Source of the DNA: Daucus carota subsp. sativus
Lineage: Eukaryota; Streptophyta; Magnoliopsida; Apiales; Apiaceae
Direction of reading: 5' to 3'
Length of the DNA stretch: 64,000 bases
Assembly: GCF_001625215.2 (NCBI RefSeq)
Contig: NC_030384.2
Span: 41,946,390 to 42,010,389 of the forward strand
Shown: positions 10,801-21,400 of the stretch, piece after piece
Layout of the letters: each line of letters starts with the position of its first letter
Position numbering within the stretch: the stretch's first letter is position 1
Program-made: the position numbers and the translations under genes
The notes under the pieces: model-generated
Database searches by the model: none
What the model saw: only the letters and a program-made list of their open reading frames with translations
What the model was told of the DNA's origin: nothing

Positions 10801-11141
10801 TTTCCATGTTGTTTTTCATGTTGTTATTTAACATGTTTTTGATGTCTGGTAGTTACTTTTGTTGGATTTGAAACTATTGCATGCTTGGTTTTTGTTGGAG
10901 ACTGTCTTCATATATGTTTTGTTGGATTGTTGGTTAAAAGCCCGGGAAATTTGAAGTTTCCTGTACTTAACATGTCTATTTCTAAGATTTAACGGCTGTT
11001 TAAACGTTTGCTTCACAGAATGTTATTTTTAACAGGTTGTCAAATACACGATGGTACCACTTGTAAGTCAAAAACTCGAAGTGGTACCACTTGTAAAAGC
11101 CAATTACACAATGGTACCATTCATAATTTCCCAAATATATA

Positions 11142-11802
11142 TGTTGATTATATCAAGAGATACAAAATTATACTCATGGCTCTCGTGACACGAACTGAAA
11201 TCAGAATAAACCTATAAAATATACTAGGCATCAGGCATTATTCATTTAAACAATTCATGTAGCTTATATAATATATCAAATTATATAGTACTTTATAAAA
11301 AAGTTTATTTATCTAAATATTTTCAAAATGTTTATTTATTAAGATACACCAGGGAATTATACTCGCGCTTCGCGAGCTCTCATTAAAATTGTTTTAATAA
11401 TTTCAAAATTTGCATAAAAGTGGACACATAATATATTATAAAATTAATATGTGTTAATTTTTTATTAGAATAAGTTGTGGTGTTCATACATATGGTACCA
11501 ACTAAAATATTGCATCTCAGATATCATTTTCTTTAATTTTATGTCCAATTTTAAATATTTTTTTATAATTATTTAAAATATTTTAGAGGCTCAACAAATT
11601 TTATTTAAGTTTAATTTAACCCATGACACTTTGACACTCTCGGGAGGGGCAATTTAAATATTCAATCAGTTTTCGTTCAAATGGCCCCGTATTTTGAGGA
11701 ATAATTTACGATGCATTTGAAGTTTAAACAAACAAGCCACCGATATATATAATTCGAAATGATAAGTTGTTAATTTACCTGCAAAGAAAGTCTAGTTGAT
11801 AT
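11142..11802 (+). promoter_or_regulatory. Upstream region of the OPCL1-type gene
   Basis: AT-rich DNA with a TATA-like TATATATAA at about 11743-11751, roughly 55 bases before the ATG. No further motif is claimed. Confidence 0.4.
11349..11376 (-). mobile_element. Possible Helitron 3' end fragment
   Basis: Read on the minus strand, a perfect hairpin CTCGCG-AAG-CGCGAG (11362-11376) is followed by a short spacer and CTGG, then T. This matches the Helitron terminal pattern hairpin + CTRR + T. No 5' end was found, so only a fragment can be proposed. Confidence 0.35.
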
Positions 11803-14800
11803 ATGGCTGCTGAGCTTATCATCGACCCCAATAGTGGATTCTGTAAATCCAACTCTACTTTCTATAGCAAACGGGGTCCAATTTCATTACCGGTTGATGA
11901 AACCATCAACCTCACCACCTTCATCTCCTCCCATCCCCACCACGGAACCACCGCACTCATCGATGCCGCCACCGGCCAACACCTCTCCTTCCCGGAGTTC
12001 TGGACCTCCGTCGAAGCCCTGGCCACCTCACTCTCCGTCGATCTCGGCATACGTAAGGGTCACGTCATCCTCATCCTCTCCCCAAACTCCATCTACTTCC
12101 CTCTCATCAGTCTCTCCATTATGTCACTAGGCGCTATTATCACAACTTGTAACCCACTCAACACCAAATCCGAGATTAATAAACAGATATCCGATTCGAA
12201 ACCCGTTCTCGCTTTCACGACACCCGAACTCGTACCGAAACTCGAGGATTCGAATCTCCCTATCGTATTAATCGGGGACCCTGAATCACCACCTCCCACA
12301 AAAATCAAAATCATTAGCACTCTAACCACAATGATGAAAACAAAACCTAGGCAATCCCGAGTGGCCGAAAGAGTCACGCAGAGCGACACTGCGTCACTCT
12401 TGTACTCCTCGGGCACTACAGGAAATAGCAAAGGAGTCGTATCATCTCACGGGAATTATATAGGCGTAGTACAAACAATAACAAGTTTATTGAAATTAGC
12501 TGAAGGCGAGCTAGAATTAGGTAACAAAACGTTCATCTGCACCGTGCCGATGTTTCACATATACGGCGTCGCTTGGTTCGTCGCGACGCTGCTAGCCTGC
12601 GGCACAACCGCCGTGGTGCTGCCGAAATTCGACATGCATGAAATGTTGAAGGCGGTGGAGAAGTACAAGGTGACGCATTTACCATTAGTGCCGCCGATTG
12701 TGGTGTCCATTATAAACAGTGCCGATGAGATAAAGAAGAAGTATGATTTGAGTAGCTTGACGGCGGTGTTGAGCGGAGGAGCGCCGCTGAGTCGGGAGGT
12801 GGTGGAGGGGTTCGTGGAGAAGTTTCCGGCGATGAAAATCTTGCAGGGGTATGGGTTGACCGAGTCAGCGGGGATAGGGTCTTCGACGTATTCGTTGGAG
12901 GAGAGTCGGAGGTATGGGTCGGCGGGGTTGTTGGCGTCGAGCATGGAGGCGAAGATTGTTGATCCCGAGACCGGAGAGTGTTTGCCGGTGAATCGGCAGG
13001 GGGAGCTTTGGCTCAAAGGCCCCACCATTATGAAAGGTATGTTTATGAAACATTTTTATAATATTTTGTTAATACTGTATTTTATGCATGTAAACAGTAA
13101 TTAGCAGGGATTGATTAATATTTCTTGTGGCAGTTAGTAAGTAAAAGTAGCGAAGCACACAAACCCCCATGTCACATCTGAATAGGTCCCGTTTAAAGTA
13201 AGAGATTTGAGTAAAAATTAGAGGTTTGAGATGGTTCAGAGGTTTGACCACTAGAATCCGTCAATTTTAGTGTTTGGTAGTTAGCGGAGAAATAGAGGTT
13301 TGAGTCCAAAAAATTAATTTTGAAAAAGTTATCTTGAGGAGTTTTTTTGATCAGAGGTTATGGTTTGTGTCAGAAAAAACTAATCAATCAGCTATTTACC
13401 AAACAGTTTTATGAGAAACAGCTAATCAAATCCGCTAGTCAAAACATCTAATTCAATCGGCTAGTCAAAATATCTAATTCAATCCGCTAATAATTAACCG
13501 TTAATCCCCAAACAGGGTTTTTTTAGTTGGAACCGGTAGAAGTGATGAATGCATTATTTGAAATGGAGCTACCAAACTCGGTTGAAACCTGACTTGGCTT
13601 CTGTAATAAACACATGTGCCCCGGGCCCCGGCCACTAATGGGTTGTCGTGTGCTTAAGTATATAGAGTACTCCCTCCGTTTCTTTTTTCTTTTCCTATTT
13701 GTGATGTCGGTACTGTTCATAACATGAGATAAATTACTAATTTACATCTAATCTATAAAACTAAATATAGTCATGAGTGATCTTGTTAGATTCGTATTCA
13801 CGAGTACTTTAATACGGTGAAGTTTTTATATTTAATGCTACTACGAAATGAAAGATATGAACGATCAAAAGTGTGTGTTGGCAAACGTGAAAAGTACAAA
13901 CAAGAAAAGTATTTAGAGACGGAGGGAGTACTTTTTTACACATAATCCTGGCAAGTAGATTACAAATAATTATGTTAGATTAGTGGAATTCGGAGGGAGC
14001 CTTGTACTAATCTCACATAATTATATATATACATTTGTACTGGTCTTGTTTGGAAAGGTTTATTAGTTTAGTAGTTTACTGCTTGGAAAGGCATGTTTGT
14101 AGAATGTTTTCCGGCAGCTTTCGCGTACTGTTTGTGCAGAGAGGCGATGAGTCAACTTCTAATTTATAAGATTGAAAATCATAACTTCTTTGGATGGCTT
14201 AGTTTTTCCTTAAAACAAAACTGACTTTGTAAAGAAAGGTTGATTGCTCGTATTCAGTTTTTGTGCGGCAAAATTGTGTGGGCTCTCAGTTGAATCAATC
14301 CTGAGTTGACTTATAAGTAGTTTAATAAAATGGTAACTTGATTGATAAATTACTTTTTTGATTCTGCAAACTCGAAGTCTCGATCTTCATAGTAACCTGT
14401 ACAGCTTGAATTGATGCGTAATGTTTTGCAGGTTATTTCAGTAATGCAGAAGCAACTGCAAATACTCTCGATTCACAAGGTTGGTTAAAAACCGGAGACC
14501 TTTGCTACATTGACGAAGATGGTTTCATTTTTGTGGTTGATAGGTTGAAAGAGCTCATCAAGTACAAAGGCTATCAGGTAAATTCATATGCTATCTGCGT
14601 CTATGGACACTGCACCCATTTATAAGACATGTTTTTTACATGTTGAATCTACATCACAAGATTGTTGCTTCCCTTTAATTTTTACCCGAAACTTTATGTT
14701 AATATGTTAGGTTGCTCCAGCGGAGTTAGAGGCTCTGTTATTAGCACACCCAGAAATCGCTGATGCTGCTGTTATTCCGTAAGATGTCTCAACTGATCAT

Positions 14801-15255
14801 GTGGATATATACGAATTGTGAAGATTGTTGCTCGTAAATTTATATAAGATAATGCAATATTTAACAAATTTCCACTGCTAAATGATATGCAACAAACTTT
14901 CAGATTCCCGGACAGGGATGCTGGGCAGTTCCCAATGGCGTATATTGTACGAAAAGCTGGAAGTCATATATCAGAGAGTGGAGTCATGAATTTCATTGCT
15001 CATCAGGTACTATACACAAGTTTCTGTATATGATGAATTGGTTATGATGTCTCGCGCGGTTTAGCATAATAAGCAGGTTATAAGTTAATTACACGTTTCA
15101 CTAATCACTGAAAATGTACTTTAATCTGAAATTTCTTACAGGTTGCTCCATATAAGAAGATAAGAAAGGTGGCATTTGTGACATCCGTTCCAAAAACTCC
15201 TTCAGGCAAGATTCTGAGGAAGGACTTGATAAAGCTGGCTACTTCCAAACTCTGA
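11803..15255 (+). CDS. OPCL1: Peroxisomal 4-coumarate:CoA ligase-like / OPC-8:0 CoA ligase, 554 aa
   Basis: Five exons: 11803-13036, 14432-14577, 14711-14778, 14904-15006 and 15142-15255. All junctions are GT-AG and in phase (1,665 nt). The protein is an ATP-dependent adenylate-forming ligase. Box [14 protein letters not shown], is at about residues 201-213; GYGLTES (box II) at about 349-355; the hinge region reads [20 protein letters not shown]; and PSGKILRK, with the C-terminal catalytic Lys, lies near the end. The last three residues are SKL, a canonical type-1 peroxisome targeting signal. The start ([14 protein letters not shown]) and the whole sequence follow Arabidopsis OPCL1 (4CL-like 5), which activates the jasmonate precursor OPC-8:0 for peroxisomal beta-oxidation. 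Closely related peroxisomal 4CL-like enzymes accept other acyl chains, so the substrate is inferred. Exon 1 is distinctly GC-richer than its surroundings. Intron 1 (1.4 kb) contains a Stowaway element. Confidence 0.92.
13186..13517. repeat. Probable decayed MITE in OPCL1 intron 1
   Basis: The left end GGTCCCGTTT and right end CCAAACAGGG are roughly complementary, as in many plant MITEs that begin with a CCCTGTTTGG-like motif. Inside the right half a unit of about 26 bp (GCTAGTCAAAACATCTAATT plus TCAATC) is repeated in tandem at about 13433-13490. No convincing target-site duplication was found. Confidence 0.35.
13670..13928. mobile_element. Stowaway MITE in OPCL1 intron 1, 259 bp
   Basis: The ends CTCCCTCCGTTTCTT and GACGGAGGGAG are inverted copies flanked by TA on both sides (13668-13669 and 13929-13930). 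The interior is non-coding and AT-rich. Confidence 0.9.
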
Positions 15256-16006
15256 ATAGAATTATTGAATCCCCAGACTCTTTTTCTCCACTCAGATTGT
15301 ATTTTTACCTGGAGAACCGAGGTCCACAATTTCTATTAAGTAGTGTTGATGTATATCAAATAAAACGGGCTCAAGTTTGTGTTAGTTTAACGAGTCCATT
15401 TGATCTGGGATGTATTAATGTTTTGTACATTGATTATTATCATCTGTGGCAAAATCTTGGCTTACTAAGGTAAATGTGGGTGTGCTGACAAGCGTCTCTG
15501 GCTCACTGTATCACTGCATCTGGTTATGAGGAAAGTCTCACGCCAGGCAATGAGCATGACCATGAGTTATCACAGTCACTCCCTTCTGATTTCTATGGCA
15601 GGTCTATCACAAAAGATGAAATTATGTGACAAGTTTTTGTATGATAAACCGGGTCAAATCCTACAGTTTTTTTGAAAATCAGTCAAGTCTCGTATGCTGA
15701 ATTCGAAAATATGTTAAAATATCCGGGTCAAATATAACAATTGGTTAATTCTCAAATCCACTAAACTCAAAAAAATAATGCAATTGATAATTGTACTCGT
15801 AAACTGAACTAGTGTCTCTCGACGTGGGACTAGTATGTTACATTGTGAGCATTGAAGATTTGTTTGAAGAATAGCAGTGGAATATTAGCAGTACAATTAA
15901 GTCAGATATGATACAGATTACACAGGACGGGGATCAAAATAGGTAGATTAGACCCAACACAGGAGTCATGAGACCCATGACCACTACTTATCTGTTTATT
16001 TAACCA
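15256..16006. other. 3' flank of OPCL1-type gene and intergenic DNA
   Basis: This holds the probable 3' UTR (to about 15,450) and then non-coding DNA. Nothing else is recognised. Confidence 0.5.
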
Positions 16007-16952
16007 CTAGCTTATAGCCCGTGCCTTGCACGAGAGTTTTTTAATTATTTATAAATTTTTAAATATATTTTAAATAATGTGAAAAAATTTAATTTATAAA
16101 TAATAAATTAAAATTGTATGTATCATGTCAAAATATTAAATTCTTTCTATCAAATTTTAAATTATTTTAAGTAGAATATGTGACGCCAACTCCTGTTAGA
16201 TTATATTTACAAATGTATTTTATATTAGAATTATTATAATGTGATTTAAATATTTTTCTGAAAAATTTTGTGGTTCGAGATTAAAATTGATAAACACAAT
16301 TTGTTTTGAATTAAGAAGATGAATCATAAACATGCAATAAGATGGTAGAATTTGTTTTGGATTAAGAAAAAGTTTTTGTATTCGTTCCTCACATAAATCA
16401 GACTTATTAATTTTAAAATATATTACATAAAAATAATTTTTGACGGTGCGATTTATATGATTCTACAAATAAAATTGGTAGAAAATATTTATTTTGGATT
16501 AAAAAAAATCATAAACACGTGAAATACAGAATTTGTTTTGGATTCAGAAAAGGAATTACAAACATGCAAGTATATATCAGTTGTCTTATGGAACAGAAGT
16601 TCATTTTGTTCTAATATAACGGTGCTTATTTGTTCAATATACGATCCGATTGATAAAGATAATTTTGTGACGGTTCGATTTATACGATTCTACAATTAAA
16701 ATTTGTAAGAAATATTTATTTGGATTAAAAAAAAACCAAAAACACGTGAAAGACAGAATTTGTTTTGGATTCAGAAAAAGAATTATAAACATGCAAGTAG
16801 ATGTCAGTTTCCTTATAGAACATAATTTAATTTTGTTCTAATCTAACGGTGCTTATTTGTTCAATATACGATCGAACGGACGATAAGTTTTTGGGCCATA
16901 GGACCATGCGACCAAATTATCTCCCTTACGCTTATTATATATAAGTATATAA
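16007..16952 (-). mobile_element. Degenerate non-autonomous Helitron-like element
   Basis: Read on the minus strand, the element ends in a GC-rich imperfect hairpin (CTCGTGCAAGGCACGGGC) followed by a short spacer and CTAG, inserted after A. The opposite end carries TATACTTATATATAA, which resembles the 5' ends of the two other Helitron-like elements in the window, although the diagnostic TC appears mutated. The right boundary is approximate. The interior contains a two-copy tandem repeat of 227 bp and no coding sequence. Confidence 0.6.
16442..16877. repeat. 227-bp tandem repeat, two copies, inside the Helitron-like element
   Basis: GACGGTGCGATTTATA at 16442 recurs as GACGGTTCGATTTATA at 16669. 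Many shared landmarks (AAACACGTGAAA, GGTGCTTATTTGTTCAATAT, ATACGATC) keep the same 227-base offset. The copies have diverged by substitutions and small indels. A weaker related stretch precedes them near 16290-16380. Confidence 0.85.
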
Positions 16953-17227
16953 TGGGAAAAGCACCATAAAAAAAAAAAAAACCATGGGAAAAGCTACATT
17001 CCGATAAAAGAAAAAAGACCAAGTAATTCAAAAAAATCATTATTCACTTTAGAAAAGAAGAAACTAAAATCATTAGTCCAATTGTGTGCTAATTTTAATT
17101 ACCTAATTAATGATGATTTAGTATATCTAAATAATTAATAATTACTACGTTATTCAATCTTTCTTTGGGAGAATATTAATTACATACATTTTATTACCTT
17201 GACATGTAAAGTACAGCTTTATAAAAT

Positions 17228-17420
17228 CGGTTTTTCTAGTATGTGCCCATGGGCACATGCTAAGCGCGGACTTTTATAAATTTGGGAGGTTTTGATTGGC
17301 TTTTGCATGTTAATAATGGTGGACCCCCCTGCAAATGCAACAACCACACCAATCAAAACCTCCCAAACTTATAAAACTCCGCGCTTAGAATGTGCCCATG
17401 GGCACACACTAGACAAACCC
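17228..17420. mobile_element. Mutator-type MITE, 193 bp
   Basis: The arms of about 80 bp are inverted copies of each other, sharing the blocks TGTGCCCATGGGCACA, TAAGCGCGGA and GGGAGGTTTTGATTGG. The element is flanked by a perfect 9-bp duplication TTATAAAAT (17219-17227 and 17421-17429). The duplication length places it with Mutator-type elements. It lies about 0.6 kb upstream of the BAG6-like gene. Confidence 0.93.
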
Positions 17421-17864
17421 TTATAAAATAACTGTCTCAACACCAAAATTTTGAAATTGAAAATAACTTTATTCATAGTACACTAAAATTGAAATTAAAT
17501 TATTTACTCATATAAAAGAAAGCGAGAAGAACCACTTTTGAAAAATTACTTTTAAAATGGAATACCAACATAGCATATATCATATATGTTTCTAAAACGA
17601 AAATCATAAGATATATAATATAAACCACGATATGAAAATAAAGAAAAAAATGTGTAGAGAAAAAGAAGAGAAAAAGAAAAAGAAATGCAGGTCAACAAGT
17701 CAAAGGGGGCAGTATCGAAGTCCATTAGATCCTTCTGGAACGGACGGATCCGCACGCGCGTAGGTAATAGAAAAACCTCAAACCACCCAAAGACCCAAAC
17801 CAAAACAACAACAATAGGCAATAGCATCTCTTGTTTCATCGGAATCTACAAAACCCCCCTCCTC

Positions 17865-17897
17865 GTCCTTCCTCTTTCTTCTTCTCTCCGATTCCTC
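17865..17897 (+). other. Non-coding first exon (5' UTR) of the BAG6-like gene
   Basis: A CT-rich leader (CTTCCTCTTTCTTCTTCTC) ends at a strong donor CTC/GTAAGT after 17897. The intron runs to TTTGTAG at 18444, and the ATG follows in the next exon. The transcription start given is approximate. Confidence 0.55.
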
Positions 17898-18457
17898 GTA
17901 AGTTTCCCTGTCTTAATCCTGCTAATTTTATCTGCTTCAACTCTTTTTTGTCATTTTTATGTCTAGTTTAAGTCAATGATTGAATTCAATTTTTATATCT
18001 TTGTTTTATGTTGATCTCAAGATTGTAACTGTATTGCAAGATTTGTTTTATTAGCCAGCATTGCTTGTTTCTTTGTGTTTTAAGCTGTCAAGATTGAATT
18101 CATGATTGAATTATTGCTACAGTTCTGTATTATTCAGCTTATTAGGGCACAATGGGGTTATTTCTTGATTCTTTTATTGTTTCCAGAGGTTGCAATCATT
18201 TTTGCTGAATTGTACTTGCGATGTGAAATCACGAATAACTATTTGGTTGGGTTTGTAGAAAAGTTGCCGATAGTTTTTGTTTAACCAAGTGGTGTTTAGT
18301 TTTTGTTTTAGGCATTAAGGCTTCGTATGGTTTCTTTTTGCTTCATTTTTGATTCGTATGTGATTGTGTCTGACGGATGTCAGTCCAGTTCGTTTGACTT
18401 GTTTAGGTGCTTCATCTGTATCTGATAAGTTTTGTAATTTGTAGCTAACTGTACTAC

Positions 18458-21400
18458 ATGGCGGAACCCCATCCATCTGAAGGCTCAAGCTCGGCAAGTG
18501 CTTCTGCTGGAAGTTCTGATTCCATAGTTGAGCTCAATATCAAGACACTGGATTCACAAATGTACAGCTTTCAAGTGGACAAAAATGTATTTTTTTAATC
18601 CCAGTATTGCTGTAAATCCTATTTATACCCCGCTTCTTGTTATATGAATACCTTTGGATTATTTTTTGAGACAATCTTTCTGACAAGAAAATGTCATATC
18701 AATTGATTTTCTTGATGTTTGCCAATCCAGAAGAACCTATCTCATCAGGGATCAACTATGTATATTAAAGCGTGTGAAATTTTTTATTAAGTAGGAATTT
18801 ATAATGTGCAAAAACTTTAATTTGGATTTTGTTATGAGCATGTGATGTCTTTTTTGCTTTTTAATTTGTATCTTCCTTGTAAAAACAGATTCCAGTTTCA
18901 GTATTTAAGGAGAATGTAGCTAGCAAAACTGGAGTTCCAGTTGAACAGCAACGGCTGATCTTCAGGGGAAAAGTCCTGAAGGATAATCACCTTCTTTCTG
19001 AGTATCGTATCCTGCATATTACTTTTGCTTTAATTAGAGCCAGTGCAATGACGTTCATCGACACAAATCTTGATCACTTATCATCCTACTTTTGTCAATA
19101 ATTTTTTGTCATAACATTTTTACCTTTTGTCCCTAATCTACTGCCGGAGAAAAGAGAAAAATATATTGCATTTGTAGAAACTTGGTAATAACCCGTGTCT
19201 CTTTATAAATGCTAAAATATCAAAAAAAAAAAAAACCCCGTTTATCTGGAACTTAAGAACTTGTTACATGGCCTAAAAGTTATTAATTTTAGTGTATTTC
19301 GTGACCTGTGGTGGATAATGGATAAGTAATATAATTGCGAGTATGGTATCAAATAGCTTGCTTTCAATGAACCAAAAACATGGTTTGTTGAAAACGGTAG
19401 ACCCTACAAGTTGATATCCTGGACCTCGTTTCCAATGGATAAATTTCTCTGCTCGGTACAATGTTTAAGAATTTAAAGAAAGCGGATTATTTTCAGTTCT
19501 TCAAAAATTTAAACAGTGTAGGAACATTCCATCTTTAGGCTCTTATTTGCACAGGGATATAGTTGTCAACTTGTCTGTTCATCAATTTGCATTATAGAGT
19601 CTTGAATCCTTGACGGTATGCAGAAGTGGATAATGGGCATACACTGCATTTAGTAGCTCGACAGCCTTCTCAACCACAATCCTCATCTGGTACCAGCAGT
19701 GCGGAAACAACTACTGATGCTGGTAATAGAGGTAAAACTTTGTATTATACAATTATGTCCTTGTTCTTGTATTTAGTGTTAGATCTGGATTTTGGACTAC
19801 ATCAAGTAATATTTCTTGTTCTTAAATATTCTCAGCAGGACAAGAAACTAATACTGGGGTGCCACGTAGTCGTGTTGGGCAAGTTTCGCACAGTGTTTTA
19901 CTTGGGTCCTTCAATGTTGGGGATCAACTAGATAACTCCATACCTGATCTAAGTCGGGTAAACTTCCACAGCTCTTAATACATATTTTTACGCAGTTATT
20001 TTAATTGTGTGATTTTGTGAAACTTGATGCAGTGTAAGCTGAAATATGCTGTTTTTCTTTATTAAAACTAGGTCATTGGTGCGGTTTTGAATTCAATCGG
20101 AGTCGGAAACCAAACTGCTTTTAATGGTTCTAGTGGCACACAACCCGCAACGATGGTGGGTTTTCCAAACATTTTTCATCCTTGTATTTCTTTCCTTATT
20201 TTTAATTTGGTAATACATTTAGACCTATAAACTTGTACATGCAGTATGTAATCATTTACATGACCAACATACAACATATTTAGTGAAGCTTGACATATTG
20301 TTGCAACCAAAAACAAGATGTCACATCAGTTTTTTTTTTTTTTTTTTTATGTTGTGTTTGGTTGGGGAGAATGGAATGGAATGAGTAAAATTACTTGGAA
20401 CTAATAGAGATAGGAGGGGAAGTTTTGGAATAAATGTAAGTGAGGGCAAAATTGCTATGATGAGATTTGAGAAGAAATTGGGGGTAGGAGAGAATAGAGC
20501 ATTCCATCTCAAATTGAAGGTTTGATCTCTAGCATATAATGTGAGGAATGGAATGGAGGAAAGAATGAAATTTGTTAACAATTGCCCATAATATAGTTCA
20601 TTTTTCATTCCATTCCTTCCGGAATCATTCACCCCAACCAAACACAACATTAGTTCATCCGCATGCATGTATCTTCTATCTGGTTCTGTTTGTGGCCCAT
20701 AACAATTTGAAATAGTTCTCATGTATATTTGCTATTGTCTGGAAACAGTTTATGCATTTGGCTAAATGCTCTATATCTATCTGCTGTTTGATTCTCTTGT
20801 GCAGGCTCCTCAAGGTAATGAAGCAGAAGGGAGACAAGGCCCCACAGCTGATCAGATCCGAGATATAAATCAATTGCTTCGGGGACAGGTACCTTCTGGT
20901 CAATCTATGCCTCAAGTATTGCAAATACCCCTAGGAGCAGCAATACCCTTTCCTTTCATTAATCAGGTTAGACTGATTGCATTCAGTTCAAGCATAATAT
21001 GCGAACTACCTTCTGATTGTACTGCTTATGTTTTCTTTGAACAGCCAATTCCCGATTCTTTGCACACTCTTTCTGAGTTCATGAACCGCATGGAACTGAC
21101 ACTGTCACAAAATGGTGATTCTTGTTGTTATTGTAGTATTAGATATACTATGTTGAGCCTTCATCTAAACTCAAACATGGGGTGAAACATAAAAAACTGA
21201 CACCCGCCGATCTTTCAATGTCTGATGCAGCCAGTCAGTCAGCTCAACCATTGAACGATACAGGAGTTCAGCCACCTGTTAATTTGCCTGCTAATACACG
21301 GGGTGTGCCTACACCTGAAGCGCTGGTTGCTGTTCTGAGACATGCAGAGCGTCTTTTCAGTGGCCATGCTATTAGTGCTCTATCTGTATGTACTACAATC

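Larger units (their letters stand above)
8457..11132 (+). mobile_element. Mutator-like element (MULE) with defective transposase, 2,676 bp
   Basis: The terminal inverted repeats at 8457-8543 and 11046-11132 are identical over 87 bp. They begin GGGAAATTATGAATGG and contain repeated GTGGTACCA motifs. A perfect 9-bp duplication AAATATATA flanks the element (8448-8456 and 11133-11141). Nine-base duplications and long perfect ends are the rule for MULEs. Inside are a promoter-like CT-rich leader, a 5' UTR intron, a MuDR-type N-terminal coding region and the C-terminal SWIM and zinc-knuckle part of a MURA-type transposase. The identical ends point to recent movement, presumably driven by an intact relative elsewhere because the catalytic DDE core is missing here. 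Confidence 0.96.

Noticed and set aside
12555-13028. A 157-codon minus-strand frame within OPCL1 exon 1
   Set aside because: Antisense shadow of a GC-rich coding exon, with no family resemblance of its own.
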